Part shown: positions 23,992 through 31,818 of the stretch, piece after piece | Numbering within the stretch: the first letter of the stretch is position 1 | Layout: each line of letters opens with the position of its first letter | From: JAFKFH01 sp017307375 | GTDB taxonomy: Bacteria > Pseudomonadota > Alphaproteobacteria > Ferrovibrionales > Ferrovibrionaceae | Direction of reading: 5' to 3' | NCBI GenBank assembly: GCA_965229335.1 | Contig: OZ245874.1 | Span: 3,906,001-3,970,000 of the forward strand | Length of the DNA: 64,000 bases | Position numbers and translations under genes: made by a program | Notes under the pieces: generated by a model | Databases searched by the model: none | What the model was told of the DNA's origin: nothing | Seen by the model: the letters and a program-made list of their open reading frames with translations, nothing else

Positions 23992-24669
23992 ATGGCCCGA
24001 TTCTCGAAAGCAACCCTAGCGGAGCGGCTGAAGCAGCAGATTGCCGATGCCATCCTCGCCGGCGAACTGCCGCCCGGCGCCAAGCTCGACGAAACCACGC
24101 TCGCCGCCCGCTTCCAGGTCTCGCGCACCCCGGTGCGCGAGGCCCTGAAACTGCTGGTCGTCACCGGCCTGGTCGACATCAAGCCCCATCGCGGCGCGGA
24201 GGTGCGGCAATTGTCGAACCCCGAGCTCGACGAAGCCTTCGAGGCGATGGCCGAGATGGAGGCGGTCTGCGCGCGGCTGGCTGCGGTCCGCATGACCGGA
24301 CGCGAGCGCCAGGCGCTCGAGGCGATCCATGCCCGCGCCGGCGAGGCGATGCATGTCGGCGCCCGCGAAACCTATGACCAGATAAACCTCGAATTCCATT
24401 CGGCGATCTACCAGGGCGCCCACAATCACGTCATGGCCGAGACGGCCCAGGCGATCCGCACCCGCATCCAGCCGTTCCGCCGCGCCCAGTTCCGCATTGC
24501 CGGCCGCCTCAAGAAGTCATGGGACGAGCATGACCAGGTGGTGCGCGCCATCCTTCGCGGCGACGGTGCCGAGGCGCAGCGCGCGATGCTTCATCATGTA
24601 CTGGTGGTTTCGGATGCCAGCCACGAGGTCGTGGCTGCCGTACCCACATTGCATACAACGAGCATATAG
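23992..24669 (+). CDS. GntR-family regulator, FCD subfamily
   Basis: 225 residues: N-terminal wHTH ('LAARFQVSRTPVREALKLL', about residues 36-54) and an alpha-helical FCD effector domain with its metal-binding Asp/His set ('DQINLEFHSAIY', 'HDQVVRAILRGD', 'HHVL'). It follows atzF by 12 bases. Its position and the TTGCATACA motifs on both sides make it the likely local regulator of the hydrolase, transporter and AtzE operons. The ligand is unknown; allophanate or an upstream amide is possible. Confidence 0.9.
   Translation: MARFSKATLAERLKQQIADAILAGELPPGAKLDETTLAARFQVSRTPVREALKLLVVTGLVDIKPHRGAEVRQLSNPELDEAFEAMAEMEAVCARLAAVRMTGRERQALEAIHARAGEAMHVGARETYDQINLEFHSAIYQGAHNHVMAETAQAIRTRIQPFRRAQFRIAGRLKKSWDEHDQVVRAILRGDGAEAQRAMLHHVLVVSDASHEVVAAVPTLHTTSI
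24648..24659. promoter_or_regulatory. Candidate GntR/FCD operator, site 2 (inside the 3' end of gntR)
   Basis: ATTGCATACAAC lies in the last codons of the GntR gene and shares the TTGCATACA core of sites 1 and 3. It could be an auxiliary site for looping, or a chance match. Confidence 0.35.
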
Positions 24670-24718
24670 GCGCCTAAATTTTTAGCAGAGATGACTTGAA
24701 TCTCATCCATTCAGTATT

Positions 24719-24730
24719 GTTGCATACAAC
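24719..24730. promoter_or_regulatory. Candidate GntR/FCD operator, site 3
   Basis: GTTGCATACAAC, a dyad with GTTG/CAAC arms, in an unusually AT-rich leader about 55 bases before the sigma-54-like element of the Dpp-AtzE operon. It has the same core as sites 1 and 2. Confidence 0.5.
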
Positions 24731-24763
24731 ATAACCTGAAAAATAATATAATCTTTTCAGCTA

Positions 24764-24782
24764 CTTGCTGCATCGCAGCAAG
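24764..24782. promoter_or_regulatory. Inverted repeat abutting the sigma-54-like element
   Basis: CTTGCTG, 5 bases, CAGCAAG: a perfect 7-base dyad just upstream of the -24 element. It has no U-run, so a terminator role is unlikely. It may be a protein site, or read-through control at the end of the gntR transcript. Confidence 0.35.
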
Positions 24783-24783
24783 T

Positions 24784-24799
24784 TGGCATGCCCCTTGCG
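24784..24799 (+). promoter_or_regulatory. Sigma-54-like promoter of the Dpp-AtzGE-HpxZ operon
   Basis: TGGCATGCCCCTTGCG, with GG and GC 10 bases apart. The transcript would start near 24810; an AAGGAGG ribosome site (24827-24833) and the ATG at 24839 follow. It is the third such element in this region. Confidence 0.6.
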
Positions 24800-24838
24800 T
24801 AGCCATTTACCGACAGGGGTCATGCCAAGGAGGCGACA

Positions 24839-26440
24839 ATGCAGGCTGGGGGCAAGTGGGTGGCGGCGGCGATGCTGGCGGCTGGGGTGGCAACCGCCAT
24901 GCCCGCCGCGGCGCAGGGGCGCAAGGATACCTTGCTGGTGCTGGTGGAGAGCGGTCCGAACAACCTGGACATCCAGGGCGTCGGCACCAGCTTTCGTTCC
25001 TATGTCGCGTCGTGGAACACGCATGACCGGCTGGTGTCGTTCGGGACCAAGACGCTTGCCGACGGCACGCTGTCCTACGACTACACCAAGATCGTCGGCG
25101 AACTGGCCGAGCGCTACGAGTTCGCGCCGGACGGCATGTCGGTCACTTTCTACCTGCGCCGGGGCACGACGTTCCACGACGGCAGTCCCGTCACGGCCAA
25201 GGATGTGAAGTGGTCGTTCGACCGGGCGGTGTCGGTCGGCGGCTTCCCGACGTTCCAGATGAGCGCGGGGTCGCTGACCAAGCCCGAGCAGTTCGAGGTG
25301 ATCGACGACTACACGTTCAAGGTCAAGTTCCTGCTCAAGGACAAGCTGACCCTGCCCGACATGGCCGTGCCGGTCGCGGCGATCTACAACTCGGAACTCG
25401 CCAAGAAGCATGCGACCGCGGCCGATCCCTGGGCGCTCGACTGGCTGAAGAACAACGTCGCCGCGGGCGGCGCCTTCAAGCTGGAGAAATGGACGCCGGG
25501 GCAGGAGACCGTCTACACCCGGTTCGACGACTGGAAGAACGGGCCGCTGCCGGCGATGAAGCGCGTGATCCTGCGCGAAGTCCCGTCGGCCGGCAACCGC
25601 CGCGCCTTGATGGAAAAAGGCGACGCCGACATCTCGATCGACCTGCCGCCCAAGGACGCCGCCGAGATTTCCGCCTCGGGCAAGTATCGGATCGTCGGCG
25701 TCCCGGTCGAGAACTCGCTGCTCTATGTCGGCTTCGCGGTCAAGCAGGCGCCGTTCGACAACGTCAAGGTCCGTCAGGCCCTGGCCTATGCGATTCCCTA
25801 CGAGGCGATCATGAAGACCGCCGTCTACGGTCGCGGGGTGCCGATGTTCGGCGCACCGAGCGGCGAGCCGAAGACGGCTGCCTGGCCACAGCCTTTCCCC
25901 TATACGACCGATATCGCCAAGGCGCGGGCGCTGCTCGCCGAGGCCGGGTTCCCCAACGGCTTCGAATCGACGATATCGATCGACCTGGGCGATGCGACCG
26001 TCTCCGAACCGGCCGCCGTGCTGCTGCAGGAATCGCTGGCCCAGGCAGGGGTCAAGACGACGATCAACAAGGTGCCGGGCGCCAACTGGCGCGGCGCGCT
26101 GGCCAAGAAGGACCTGCCGATCCACATCGCGTCGTTCGGCGGCTGGCTCAACTTCCCCGACTACTGGTTCTACTGGGGCTATCACAGCCAGAACGGAACC
26201 TTCAACACCATGGGCTACCAGAACCCGGCGATGGACAAGTTCATCGACGCCGCCCGCTACGAGGACGACACGGCGAAGTACGAGGGCGCGGTGAAGGGCT
26301 TCATCCAGATGGCGATGACGGAAGTGCCGCGCGTCCCGCTCTATCAGCAGTTCATGGACGTCGGCTTCCAGAAGAACATCACCGGCTACAAGTACTGGTT
26401 CCATCGCCAGCTCGATTTCCGCCAGCTGGTGAAGAACTGA
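24839..26440 (+). CDS. Peptide-type ABC transporter substrate-binding protein
   Basis: 533 residues, SBP family 5. A Sec signal peptide ('WVAAAMLAAGVATAMPAAAQG') precedes 'LLVLVESGPNNLDIQG'. Typical family motifs follow: 'SVTFYLRRGTTFHDGSPVTAKDV' region, 'LAYAIPYEAIMKTAVYGRG' and 'KARALLAEAGFPNGF'. An ideal AAGGAGG site sits 5 bases before the ATG. First gene of a seven- to eight-gene operon whose last genes are AtzG, AtzE and HpxZ, so the ligand may be an amide or carbamoyl compound and not a true peptide. Confidence 0.93.
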   Translation: MQAGGKWVAAAMLAAGVATAMPAAAQGRKDTLLVLVESGPNNLDIQGVGTSFRSYVASWNTHDRLVSFGTKTLADGTLSYDYTKIVGELAERYEFAPDGMSVTFYLRRGTTFHDGSPVTAKDVKWSFDRAVSVGGFPTFQMSAGSLTKPEQFEVIDDYTFKVKFLLKDKLTLPDMAVPVAAIYNSELAKKHATAADPWALDWLKNNVAAGGAFKLEKWTPGQETVYTRFDDWKNGPLPAMKRVILREVPSAGNRRALMEKGDADISIDLPPKDAAEISASGKYRIVGVPVENSLLYVGFAVKQAPFDNVKVRQALAYAIPYEAIMKTAVYGRGVPMFGAPSGEPKTAAWPQPFPYTTDIAKARALLAEAGFPNGFESTISIDLGDATVSEPAAVLLQESLAQAGVKTTINKVPGANWRGALAKKDLPIHIASFGGWLNFPDYWFYWGYHSQNGTFNTMGYQNPAMDKFIDAARYEDDTAKYEGAVKGFIQMAMTEVPRVPLYQQFMDVGFQKNITGYKYWFHRQLDFRQLVKN

Positions 26441-26457
26441 ACGGGGAGGGGCCGCCG

Positions 26458-27471
26458 ATGCTGACCCTGATCGGACGAAGGCTCGCCGCCGCCATTCCCA
26501 GCGTGATCGGCGTGGTCGTGGTGACCTTCGTGCTGACCCGGGCCCTGCCCGGCGACCCCGCCGCCTATTTCGCCGGCCCCAACGCCGATGCCAAGGCGAT
26601 CGCCGAGATCCGCACGGCGCTCGGCCTCGATCGCAGCCTGCCGGAGCAGTTCGTCCGCTATGTCGGGGATCTGCTGCGCGGCGACCTCGGGCAGTCGCTT
26701 TCGACCGGCCGGCCGGTGCTGGTCGAACTGGCCAGCCGGCTGCCCGCCTCGCTCGAGCTTACCTTGCTCGGCCTCGTCATCAGCCTGGCGATTGCGCTGC
26801 CGCTCGGCATTCTCGCCGCGACCCGGCCCAATTCCTGGGTCGATCACCTCTGCCGGGTGATCGTCACCCTCGGCGTCTCGATGCCGACGTTCTTCACCGG
26901 GCTGGTACTGGTCTACGTCTTCTATTTCCTGCTCGGCTGGTCGCCGGCGCCGCTCGGGCGGCTCGATGCGTTCTTCTCCAGCCCGCCCGACCGCACCGGC
27001 CTCTATCTCGTCGACAGCCTGCTGGCCGGCGATGCCGAAACCTTCGTCGCCGCCGCAGGACAACTCGTCCTGCCGGCGGCGACGCTGGCGATCTTCACCC
27101 TGGCGCCGCTGGCGCGGATGACGCGGGCCTCGATGCTCGCGGTGCTGTCGGCCGACTTCATCCGCACGGCGCGGGCCAGCGGCCTGTCGGCTGGCACCGT
27201 CGTCTTCACCTACGCCTTCCGCAACGCGATGCTGCCGGTCGTCACCACCCTCGGCATGGTGTTCTCGTTCCTGCTGGGCGCCAATGTCCTGGTCGAGAAG
27301 GTGTTTGCCTGGCCGGGCATCGGCTCCTACGCGATCGAGGCGCTGATCGCGGCCGACTATGCCCCGATCCAGGGTTTCGTGCTGACCATGGCGCTGCTCT
27401 ACGTCGTGCTGAACCTGTCGATCGACCTGCTCTACGGCATCATCGATCCGCGGCTGGAGCCGGCGGCATGA
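26458..27471 (+). CDS. ABC transporter permease, DppB type
   Basis: 337 residues. 'MLTLIGRRLAAAIPSVIGV', 'TRALPGDPAAYF' and the C-terminal 'YGIIDPRLEP' mark a DppB-type channel subunit; the coupling loop is 'DFIRTARASGLS'. The ATG at 26458 follows a GGGGAGGGG site and lies 17 bases after the binding-protein stop. It overlaps the DppC gene by 4 bases. Confidence 0.93.
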   Translation: MLTLIGRRLAAAIPSVIGVVVVTFVLTRALPGDPAAYFAGPNADAKAIAEIRTALGLDRSLPEQFVRYVGDLLRGDLGQSLSTGRPVLVELASRLPASLELTLLGLVISLAIALPLGILAATRPNSWVDHLCRVIVTLGVSMPTFFTGLVLVYVFYFLLGWSPAPLGRLDAFFSSPPDRTGLYLVDSLLAGDAETFVAAAGQLVLPAATLAIFTLAPLARMTRASMLAVLSADFIRTARASGLSAGTVVFTYAFRNAMLPVVTTLGMVFSFLLGANVLVEKVFAWPGIGSYAIEALIAADYAPIQGFVLTMALLYVVLNLSIDLLYGIIDPRLEPAA

Positions 27472-28313
27472 ACGAGACGCTGCGCCATGTCCGCCACGTG
27501 CTGACCGAGAATCCGGTCACGCTGGTCGCCGCCGGGCTGTTCGTCTTCTTCGTGCTGGCGGCGCTGCTGGGGCCGTCGCTCGCCCCTTTCGATCCCTTCG
27601 CCTCGGACGCCGCCCGCGCGCTGCAACCACCGTCGCTGCGCCACTGGTTCGGAACCGATGCGCTGGGGCGCGACATCTTCTCGCGCGTCCTGGTCGCCAC
27701 CCGGCTCGACATGGCGATCGCGGTCTCGTCGGTCATCCTGGCCTTTGCCTTCGGCACGCTGGCGGGGCTGGCCGCCGGATTCCTGGGCGGCGCGACCGAC
27801 CAGGCGATCGGCCGGCTGGTCGACACGATCATGGCCTTCCCGCTGTTCGTGCTGGCGATGGGCATCGTCGCCGCGTTGGGCAATACGGTGACCAACATCG
27901 TGCTGGCGACCGCGATCATCAACTTCCCGCTGTACGTCCGCGTCGCCCGGGCCGAAACCGCCCAGCGCAAATCTGCCGGGTTCATCGAGGCAGCGCGGCT
28001 GTCGGGCGACGGCGAGACGGCGATCCTGTTCGGCCAGTTGCTGCCCAACATCCTGCCGATCATGATGGTGCAGGCCTCTCTGACCATGGGCTATGCGATC
28101 CTGAATGCCGCCGGGCTCTCGTTCATCGGCCTGGGGGTAAGGCCCCCGACCCCGGAATGGGGGATCATGGTCGCCGAAGGCGCGGGGCTGATGATTTCGG
28201 GCGAATGGTGGGTCGCCTTTTTCCCGGGCCTCGTCCTGATGCTGGCCGTGTTCTGCTTCAACCTGCTCGGCGACGCCTTGCGCGACATCGTCGACCCCCG
28301 GCGGCGGAGCTGA
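27468..28313 (+). CDS. ABC transporter permease, DppC type
   Basis: 281 residues. N-terminal helix, 'RHWFGTDALGRDIFSRVLVAT', coupling loop 'GFIEAARLSGDGE' and the terminal 'NLLGDALRDIVDPRRR' are standard for DppC. The ATG overlaps the DppB stop (ATGA). Partner of the preceding permease. Confidence 0.93.
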   Translation: MNETLRHVRHVLTENPVTLVAAGLFVFFVLAALLGPSLAPFDPFASDAARALQPPSLRHWFGTDALGRDIFSRVLVATRLDMAIAVSSVILAFAFGTLAGLAAGFLGGATDQAIGRLVDTIMAFPLFVLAMGIVAALGNTVTNIVLATAIINFPLYVRVARAETAQRKSAGFIEAARLSGDGETAILFGQLLPNILPIMMVQASLTMGYAILNAAGLSFIGLGVRPPTPEWGIMVAEGAGLMISGEWWVAFFPGLVLMLAVFCFNLLGDALRDIVDPRRRS

Positions 28314-28317
28314 TCGG

Positions 28318-29280
28318 ATGAGCGAACTGCTACGCGTCGAGAACCTGTCGGTGGCTTTCCGTACCCGCGGCGGCATCGTCCGGGCGCTGGAAACCGTCTC
28401 GTTCAGCATCGCCCGCGGCGAGACCGTCGCGCTGGTCGGCGAATCCGGCTCGGGCAAGTCGGTGACCGCCTATGCCGCCATGGGCATCCTGGACCCGGCC
28501 GGGCAAGTGACTGGCGGCCGGATCATGTTCGACGGTATCGACCTGACCGAGGCGAGCGAACGCGAGATCGAGGATCTGCGCGGCCGCGAGATGTCGATGA
28601 TCTTCCAGAACCCCCGCGCCGCGCTCAATCCGATCCGCCGCATCGGCACCCAGATTGCCGACGTGCTGTTGCGGCACGGCAATATCCGCCGGGCCGACGC
28701 GCCGGCAGAGGCGGTGCGGCTGCTGGCCCAGGTCGGCATCCCCGATCCGGCGCGGCGGGCGCGCGCCTATCCGTTCGAACTGTCGGGCGGCATGTGCCAG
28801 CGGGTGATGATCGCCATCGCGCTGGCCTGCGCACCGTCGCTGCTGATCGCCGACGAACCGACCACCGGCCTCGACGTGACGACCCAGGCCGTCGCGATGG
28901 ACCTTGTGCGCGACCTGGCGCGCGAGCGCCAGATGGCGACGCTGCTGATCACCCACGACCTGGCGCTGGCGTCGGAATATTGCGATCGGGTCGTCGTCAT
29001 GCATGCCGGCCACGTGGTTGAAAGCGGCCCGGTCGCCGAGTTGCTGGCAGCCCCCCGCCATCCCTACACGGCGCGGCTGCTGGCCGCGACGCCGCGCCCG
29101 GGCATTGCCCTCGGCGACCTGGCGGCCATCCCCGGCGAGTTGCCCGACCTGCGCCGCGCGGCCGCCGGCGTCTGCCGGTTTGCCGGCCGGTGCGACCGGC
29201 GACGCGACGACTGCGCCGGCAGCCTGCCGCCGATCCCGCCCGGCCCCCTGCATGATGCTGCCTGCTGGAATCCGCTATGA
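28318..29280 (+). CDS. ABC transporter ATPase, DppD type
   Basis: 320 residues. Walker A 'GESGSGKSV', Q-loop 'MIFQNPRAALNP', signature 'LSGGMCQRVMIAIA', Walker B 'LLIADEPTTGLD', H-loop 'LITHDLA', and the C-terminal oligopeptide-transporter cysteine region ('VCRFAGRCDRRRDDCAG'). It drives import through the DppB/C channel with the next ATPase. It starts 4 bases after dppC and overlaps the next gene by 4 bases. Confidence 0.94.
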   Translation: MSELLRVENLSVAFRTRGGIVRALETVSFSIARGETVALVGESGSGKSVTAYAAMGILDPAGQVTGGRIMFDGIDLTEASEREIEDLRGREMSMIFQNPRAALNPIRRIGTQIADVLLRHGNIRRADAPAEAVRLLAQVGIPDPARRARAYPFELSGGMCQRVMIAIALACAPSLLIADEPTTGLDVTTQAVAMDLVRDLARERQMATLLITHDLALASEYCDRVVVMHAGHVVESGPVAELLAAPRHPYTARLLAATPRPGIALGDLAAIPGELPDLRRAAAGVCRFAGRCDRRRDDCAGSLPPIPPGPLHDAACWNPL

Positions 29281-30242
29281 CCGCGCTGCTTGACGTCATC
29301 AACCTGCAGAAAATCTACCCCGTCGGCGGCGGCGGCAAGGCCCGCGGCCAGCTCCACGCCGTCGACGACGTCAGCTTCTCGATCGCGCCGGGCGAAACCG
29401 TCGGCCTGGTCGGCGAGTCAGGCTGCGGCAAGTCGACCCTGGTGCGTCTGCTGGCCCGGCTGCACGACCCGACCGCCGGCGCGATCCATTTCGGCGATAC
29501 CGACCTGGCGGGGATGAAGGCACGCGGCTTCGCCCGCCGGCCCGAGCGTGCGGCGATCCAGATGGTCTTCCAGGATGCCGGCGAATCGATCAATCCGCGC
29601 TATACCGCGTTCGAGGCGATTGCAGCACCGCTGCGCCGGCTGCGGGGCCTGCGCGGCACCGCCTTGCAGCAGCGGGTCGAGGAACTGGCCGATGCCACGG
29701 GCATTCCGCGCGCGCTGCTCGGCCGCTTCCCCCACCAGCTTTCGGGCGGGCAGAAGGCGCGGGTCGGCATCGCGCGGGCGATCGCGGTCGAACCGCGCCT
29801 GCTGATCCTCGACGAACCGACCGCGGCGCTTGACGTGTCGGTACAGGTCGTGATCCTCAAGCTGCTGATGGACCTGCGCCAGCGGCTCGGCCTGTCCTAT
29901 CTGTTCGTCAGCCACGATATCAATGTCGTGCGGCTGATCTGCGATCGGGTGATTGTGATGTATCTCGGCAAGATCGTCGAACAGGGGCCTACCGCCGAGG
30001 TGCTGGGCCGGCCGGCCCATCCCTACACCCGTGCCCTGTTGTCGGCCGTGCCGGAACTGACGCTCGAACCGCCGGGGCCACGGCCGCGGCTGGGCGGCGA
30101 ACCGCGCAGCCCGATCAACCCCGACCCGAAGGTCTGCCGCTTTTTCGGCCGCTGCCCGGACGGCCGGCCGGCCTGTGCCGATTCGATGCCCCGCCTGTCG
30201 CCGGTCGGGCCGGGCCATCTCGCCGCCTGCCATTTCGCGTGA
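29277..30242 (+). CDS. ABC transporter ATPase, DppF type
   Basis: 321 residues. Walker A 'GESGCGKST', Q-loop 'MVFQDAGESINPRYT', signature 'LSGGQKARVGIARA', Walker B 'LLILDEPTAALD', H-loop 'FVSHDIN', and the C-terminal cysteine region ('VCRFFGRCPDGRPACAD'). The signature has KAR where most DppF proteins have RQR; this should not abolish activity. Second ATPase of the heterodimer, followed after 14 bases by atzG. Confidence 0.94.
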   Translation: MTALLDVINLQKIYPVGGGGKARGQLHAVDDVSFSIAPGETVGLVGESGCGKSTLVRLLARLHDPTAGAIHFGDTDLAGMKARGFARRPERAAIQMVFQDAGESINPRYTAFEAIAAPLRRLRGLRGTALQQRVEELADATGIPRALLGRFPHQLSGGQKARVGIARAIAVEPRLLILDEPTAALDVSVQVVILKLLMDLRQRLGLSYLFVSHDINVVRLICDRVIVMYLGKIVEQGPTAEVLGRPAHPYTRALLSAVPELTLEPPGPRPRLGGEPRSPINPDPKVCRFFGRCPDGRPACADSMPRLSPVGPGHLAACHFA

Positions 30243-30256
30243 GGAGAAGACGACCC

Positions 30257-30436
30257 ATGGCGTTCGATGCGTCAACCTATCTCGACCAGGCCGCAAGCCT
30301 GGTCGGCCTCGAAATCGACGAAGCCTGCCGCCCCGGCGTAATCGAGAATCTGGAGCGCCTGGCCGCCGTTGCGCGCCAAGTCGCCGAATTCCCGCTGCCC
30401 GACGACGTCGAAGCCGCCCCGGTGTTCACGGCATGA
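30257..30436 (+). CDS. atzG: AtzG-like small subunit (DUF4089)
   Basis: 59 residues. 'MAFDASTYLDQAASLVGLE' and 'RPGVIENLERLAAVARQV' match the DUF4089/AtzG pattern, a small helical protein. In the Pseudomonas sp. ADP system AtzG forms a heterotetramer with AtzE and is needed for its stability; in shape it resembles the GatC subunit of the transamidosome. A GAGGAGAA site precedes the ATG; the stop overlaps the atzE start (ATGA), so the two subunits are made together. HpxX of Klebsiella is the same family. Confidence 0.88.
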   Translation: MAFDASTYLDQAASLVGLEIDEACRPGVIENLERLAAVARQVAEFPLPDDVEAAPVFTA

Positions 30437-31818
30437 AGGCGACCACCATTGCCCGCGCCGTCCGCCGCGGCGAGGTCAGCGCCCGCAGCGTCACCGAGAA
30501 TGCCCTGCGCCGGATCGCCGAGGTCAACCCGGTCGTCAATGCCGTGGTCGACACGCTGGCCGATCGCGCCCGTGCCCGCGCCGACCGCCTGGATGCCGCC
30601 ATTGCCGCCGGCCAGGATGTGGGCCCGCTGGCCGGCGTGCCCTTTGCCGTCAAGAACCTGATCGACGTCGCCGGGTTGCCGACCCTGGCCGGCTCGAAGA
30701 TCAATCGTGACCTGCCCCCGGCTGGCCGCGACGGCGCGCTGGTGCGCCGGCTGGAGGCGGCCGGTGCCGTGCTGGTCGGCACGTTGGCGATGGGCGAGTA
30801 TGCCTATGACTTCAGCGGCCGGAACGCCCATTACGGCCATTGCCGCAACCCGCACGATCCCTCGCGGATGACCGGGGGGTCGTCGTCCGGGTCGGGCGCG
30901 GCGGTGGCCGCAGGCATGGTGCCGCTGGCGCTGGGGTCGGACACCAACGGCTCGATCCGGGTGCCGTCGGCGCTGTGCGGCTGCTTCGGGCTGAAGCCGA
31001 CCTACGGCCGGCTGACCCGCGCCGGCAGCTTCATGTTCGTCGGCAGCCTCGACCATCTCGGGCCGATCGCCCGGTCCTCAGCCGATCTCGCCGCCGCCTA
31101 CGACGCGATGCAGGGACCGGACGCCGACGATCCGGTCTGCACGGTACGGCCGGCGGAACCGGTTTCCGGTCTGCTTGCGCGTGGTGCCGAAGGCTTGCGC
31201 ATCGCCGTGGCCGACGGCTACTTCACGCGCGGCGCCGATGCCGATGCGCTCGGCGCGGTGTCGCGCGTCGCCGCGGCGTTGGGGGCGACGACCCGGATCG
31301 AAATTCCGGAAGCCGCGCGCGCGCGGGCAGCCGCGTTCGTCATCACCGCCGCCGAAGGGGCAAACCTCCATTTGGCGCGGCTGAAGGCGCGGCCGGGCGA
31401 TTTCGACCCGGAAACCCGCGATCGCTTCCTCGCCAATGCGCTGGCGCCGGCCACTTGGTATGTGCAGGCCCAGCGCTTCCGGCGCTGGTACCAGGCCGAA
31501 GTGGCCAAGCTGTTCACGGCGGTCGACATCATCCTGGCGCCGGCGACGCCCTGCGCGGCCCCGGCCGTCGACCAGCAGACGATGGTGATCGACGGCCAGA
31601 CGGTGCCGGTGCGCGCTTCGCTGGGCATCTTCACCCAGCCGATCTCGTTCATCGGGCTGCCGGTGGTGGCGGTGCCGCTGAAGTCCGCCGGCGGCCTGCC
31701 CGTCGGCGTCCAGGTCATCGCCGCGCCGTGGGCCGAGGACCGGGCGCTGCGCGTCGCCGCCGAACTCGAAACCCGCGGCATCTGCGCCGCCCCGGTTGCG
31801 GAGATCGCCCATGCCTGA
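30433..31818 (+). CDS. atzE: AtzE-family amidase (1-carboxybiuret hydrolase or oxalurate-type amidase)
   Basis: 461-residue amidase-signature enzyme with the full triad: Lys74 ('GVPFAVKNLIDVAG'), cis-Ser150 ('TGGSSSGSGAAVAAG') and Ser174 ('GSDTNGSIRVPSALCG'). Together with AtzG the family deaminates 1-carboxybiuret, which then loses carbon dioxide to give allophanate, the AtzF substrate. HpxY, the Klebsiella homologue, sits in an oxalurate operon, so oxalurate or a related compound is the alternative. The tie to atzG (4-base overlap) and hpxZ (8-base overlap) is very tight. Confidence 0.88.
   Translation: MKATTIARAVRRGEVSARSVTENALRRIAEVNPVVNAVVDTLADRARARADRLDAAIAAGQDVGPLAGVPFAVKNLIDVAGLPTLAGSKINRDLPPAGRDGALVRRLEAAGAVLVGTLAMGEYAYDFSGRNAHYGHCRNPHDPSRMTGGSSSGSGAAVAAGMVPLALGSDTNGSIRVPSALCGCFGLKPTYGRLTRAGSFMFVGSLDHLGPIARSSADLAAAYDAMQGPDADDPVCTVRPAEPVSGLLARGAEGLRIAVADGYFTRGADADALGAVSRVAAALGATTRIEIPEAARARAAAFVITAAEGANLHLARLKARPGDFDPETRDRFLANALAPATWYVQAQRFRRWYQAEVAKLFTAVDIILAPATPCAAPAVDQQTMVIDGQTVPVRASLGIFTQPISFIGLPVVAVPLKSAGGLPVGVQVIAAPWAEDRALRVAAELETRGICAAPVAEIAHA

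Noticed and set aside
24839..30242. True dipeptide transporter role for the Dpp-type operon
   Set aside because: Family resemblance alone does not show this; the operon ends in atzG-atzE-hpxZ and no peptidase gene is present, so the symbols dppABCDF were not assigned.
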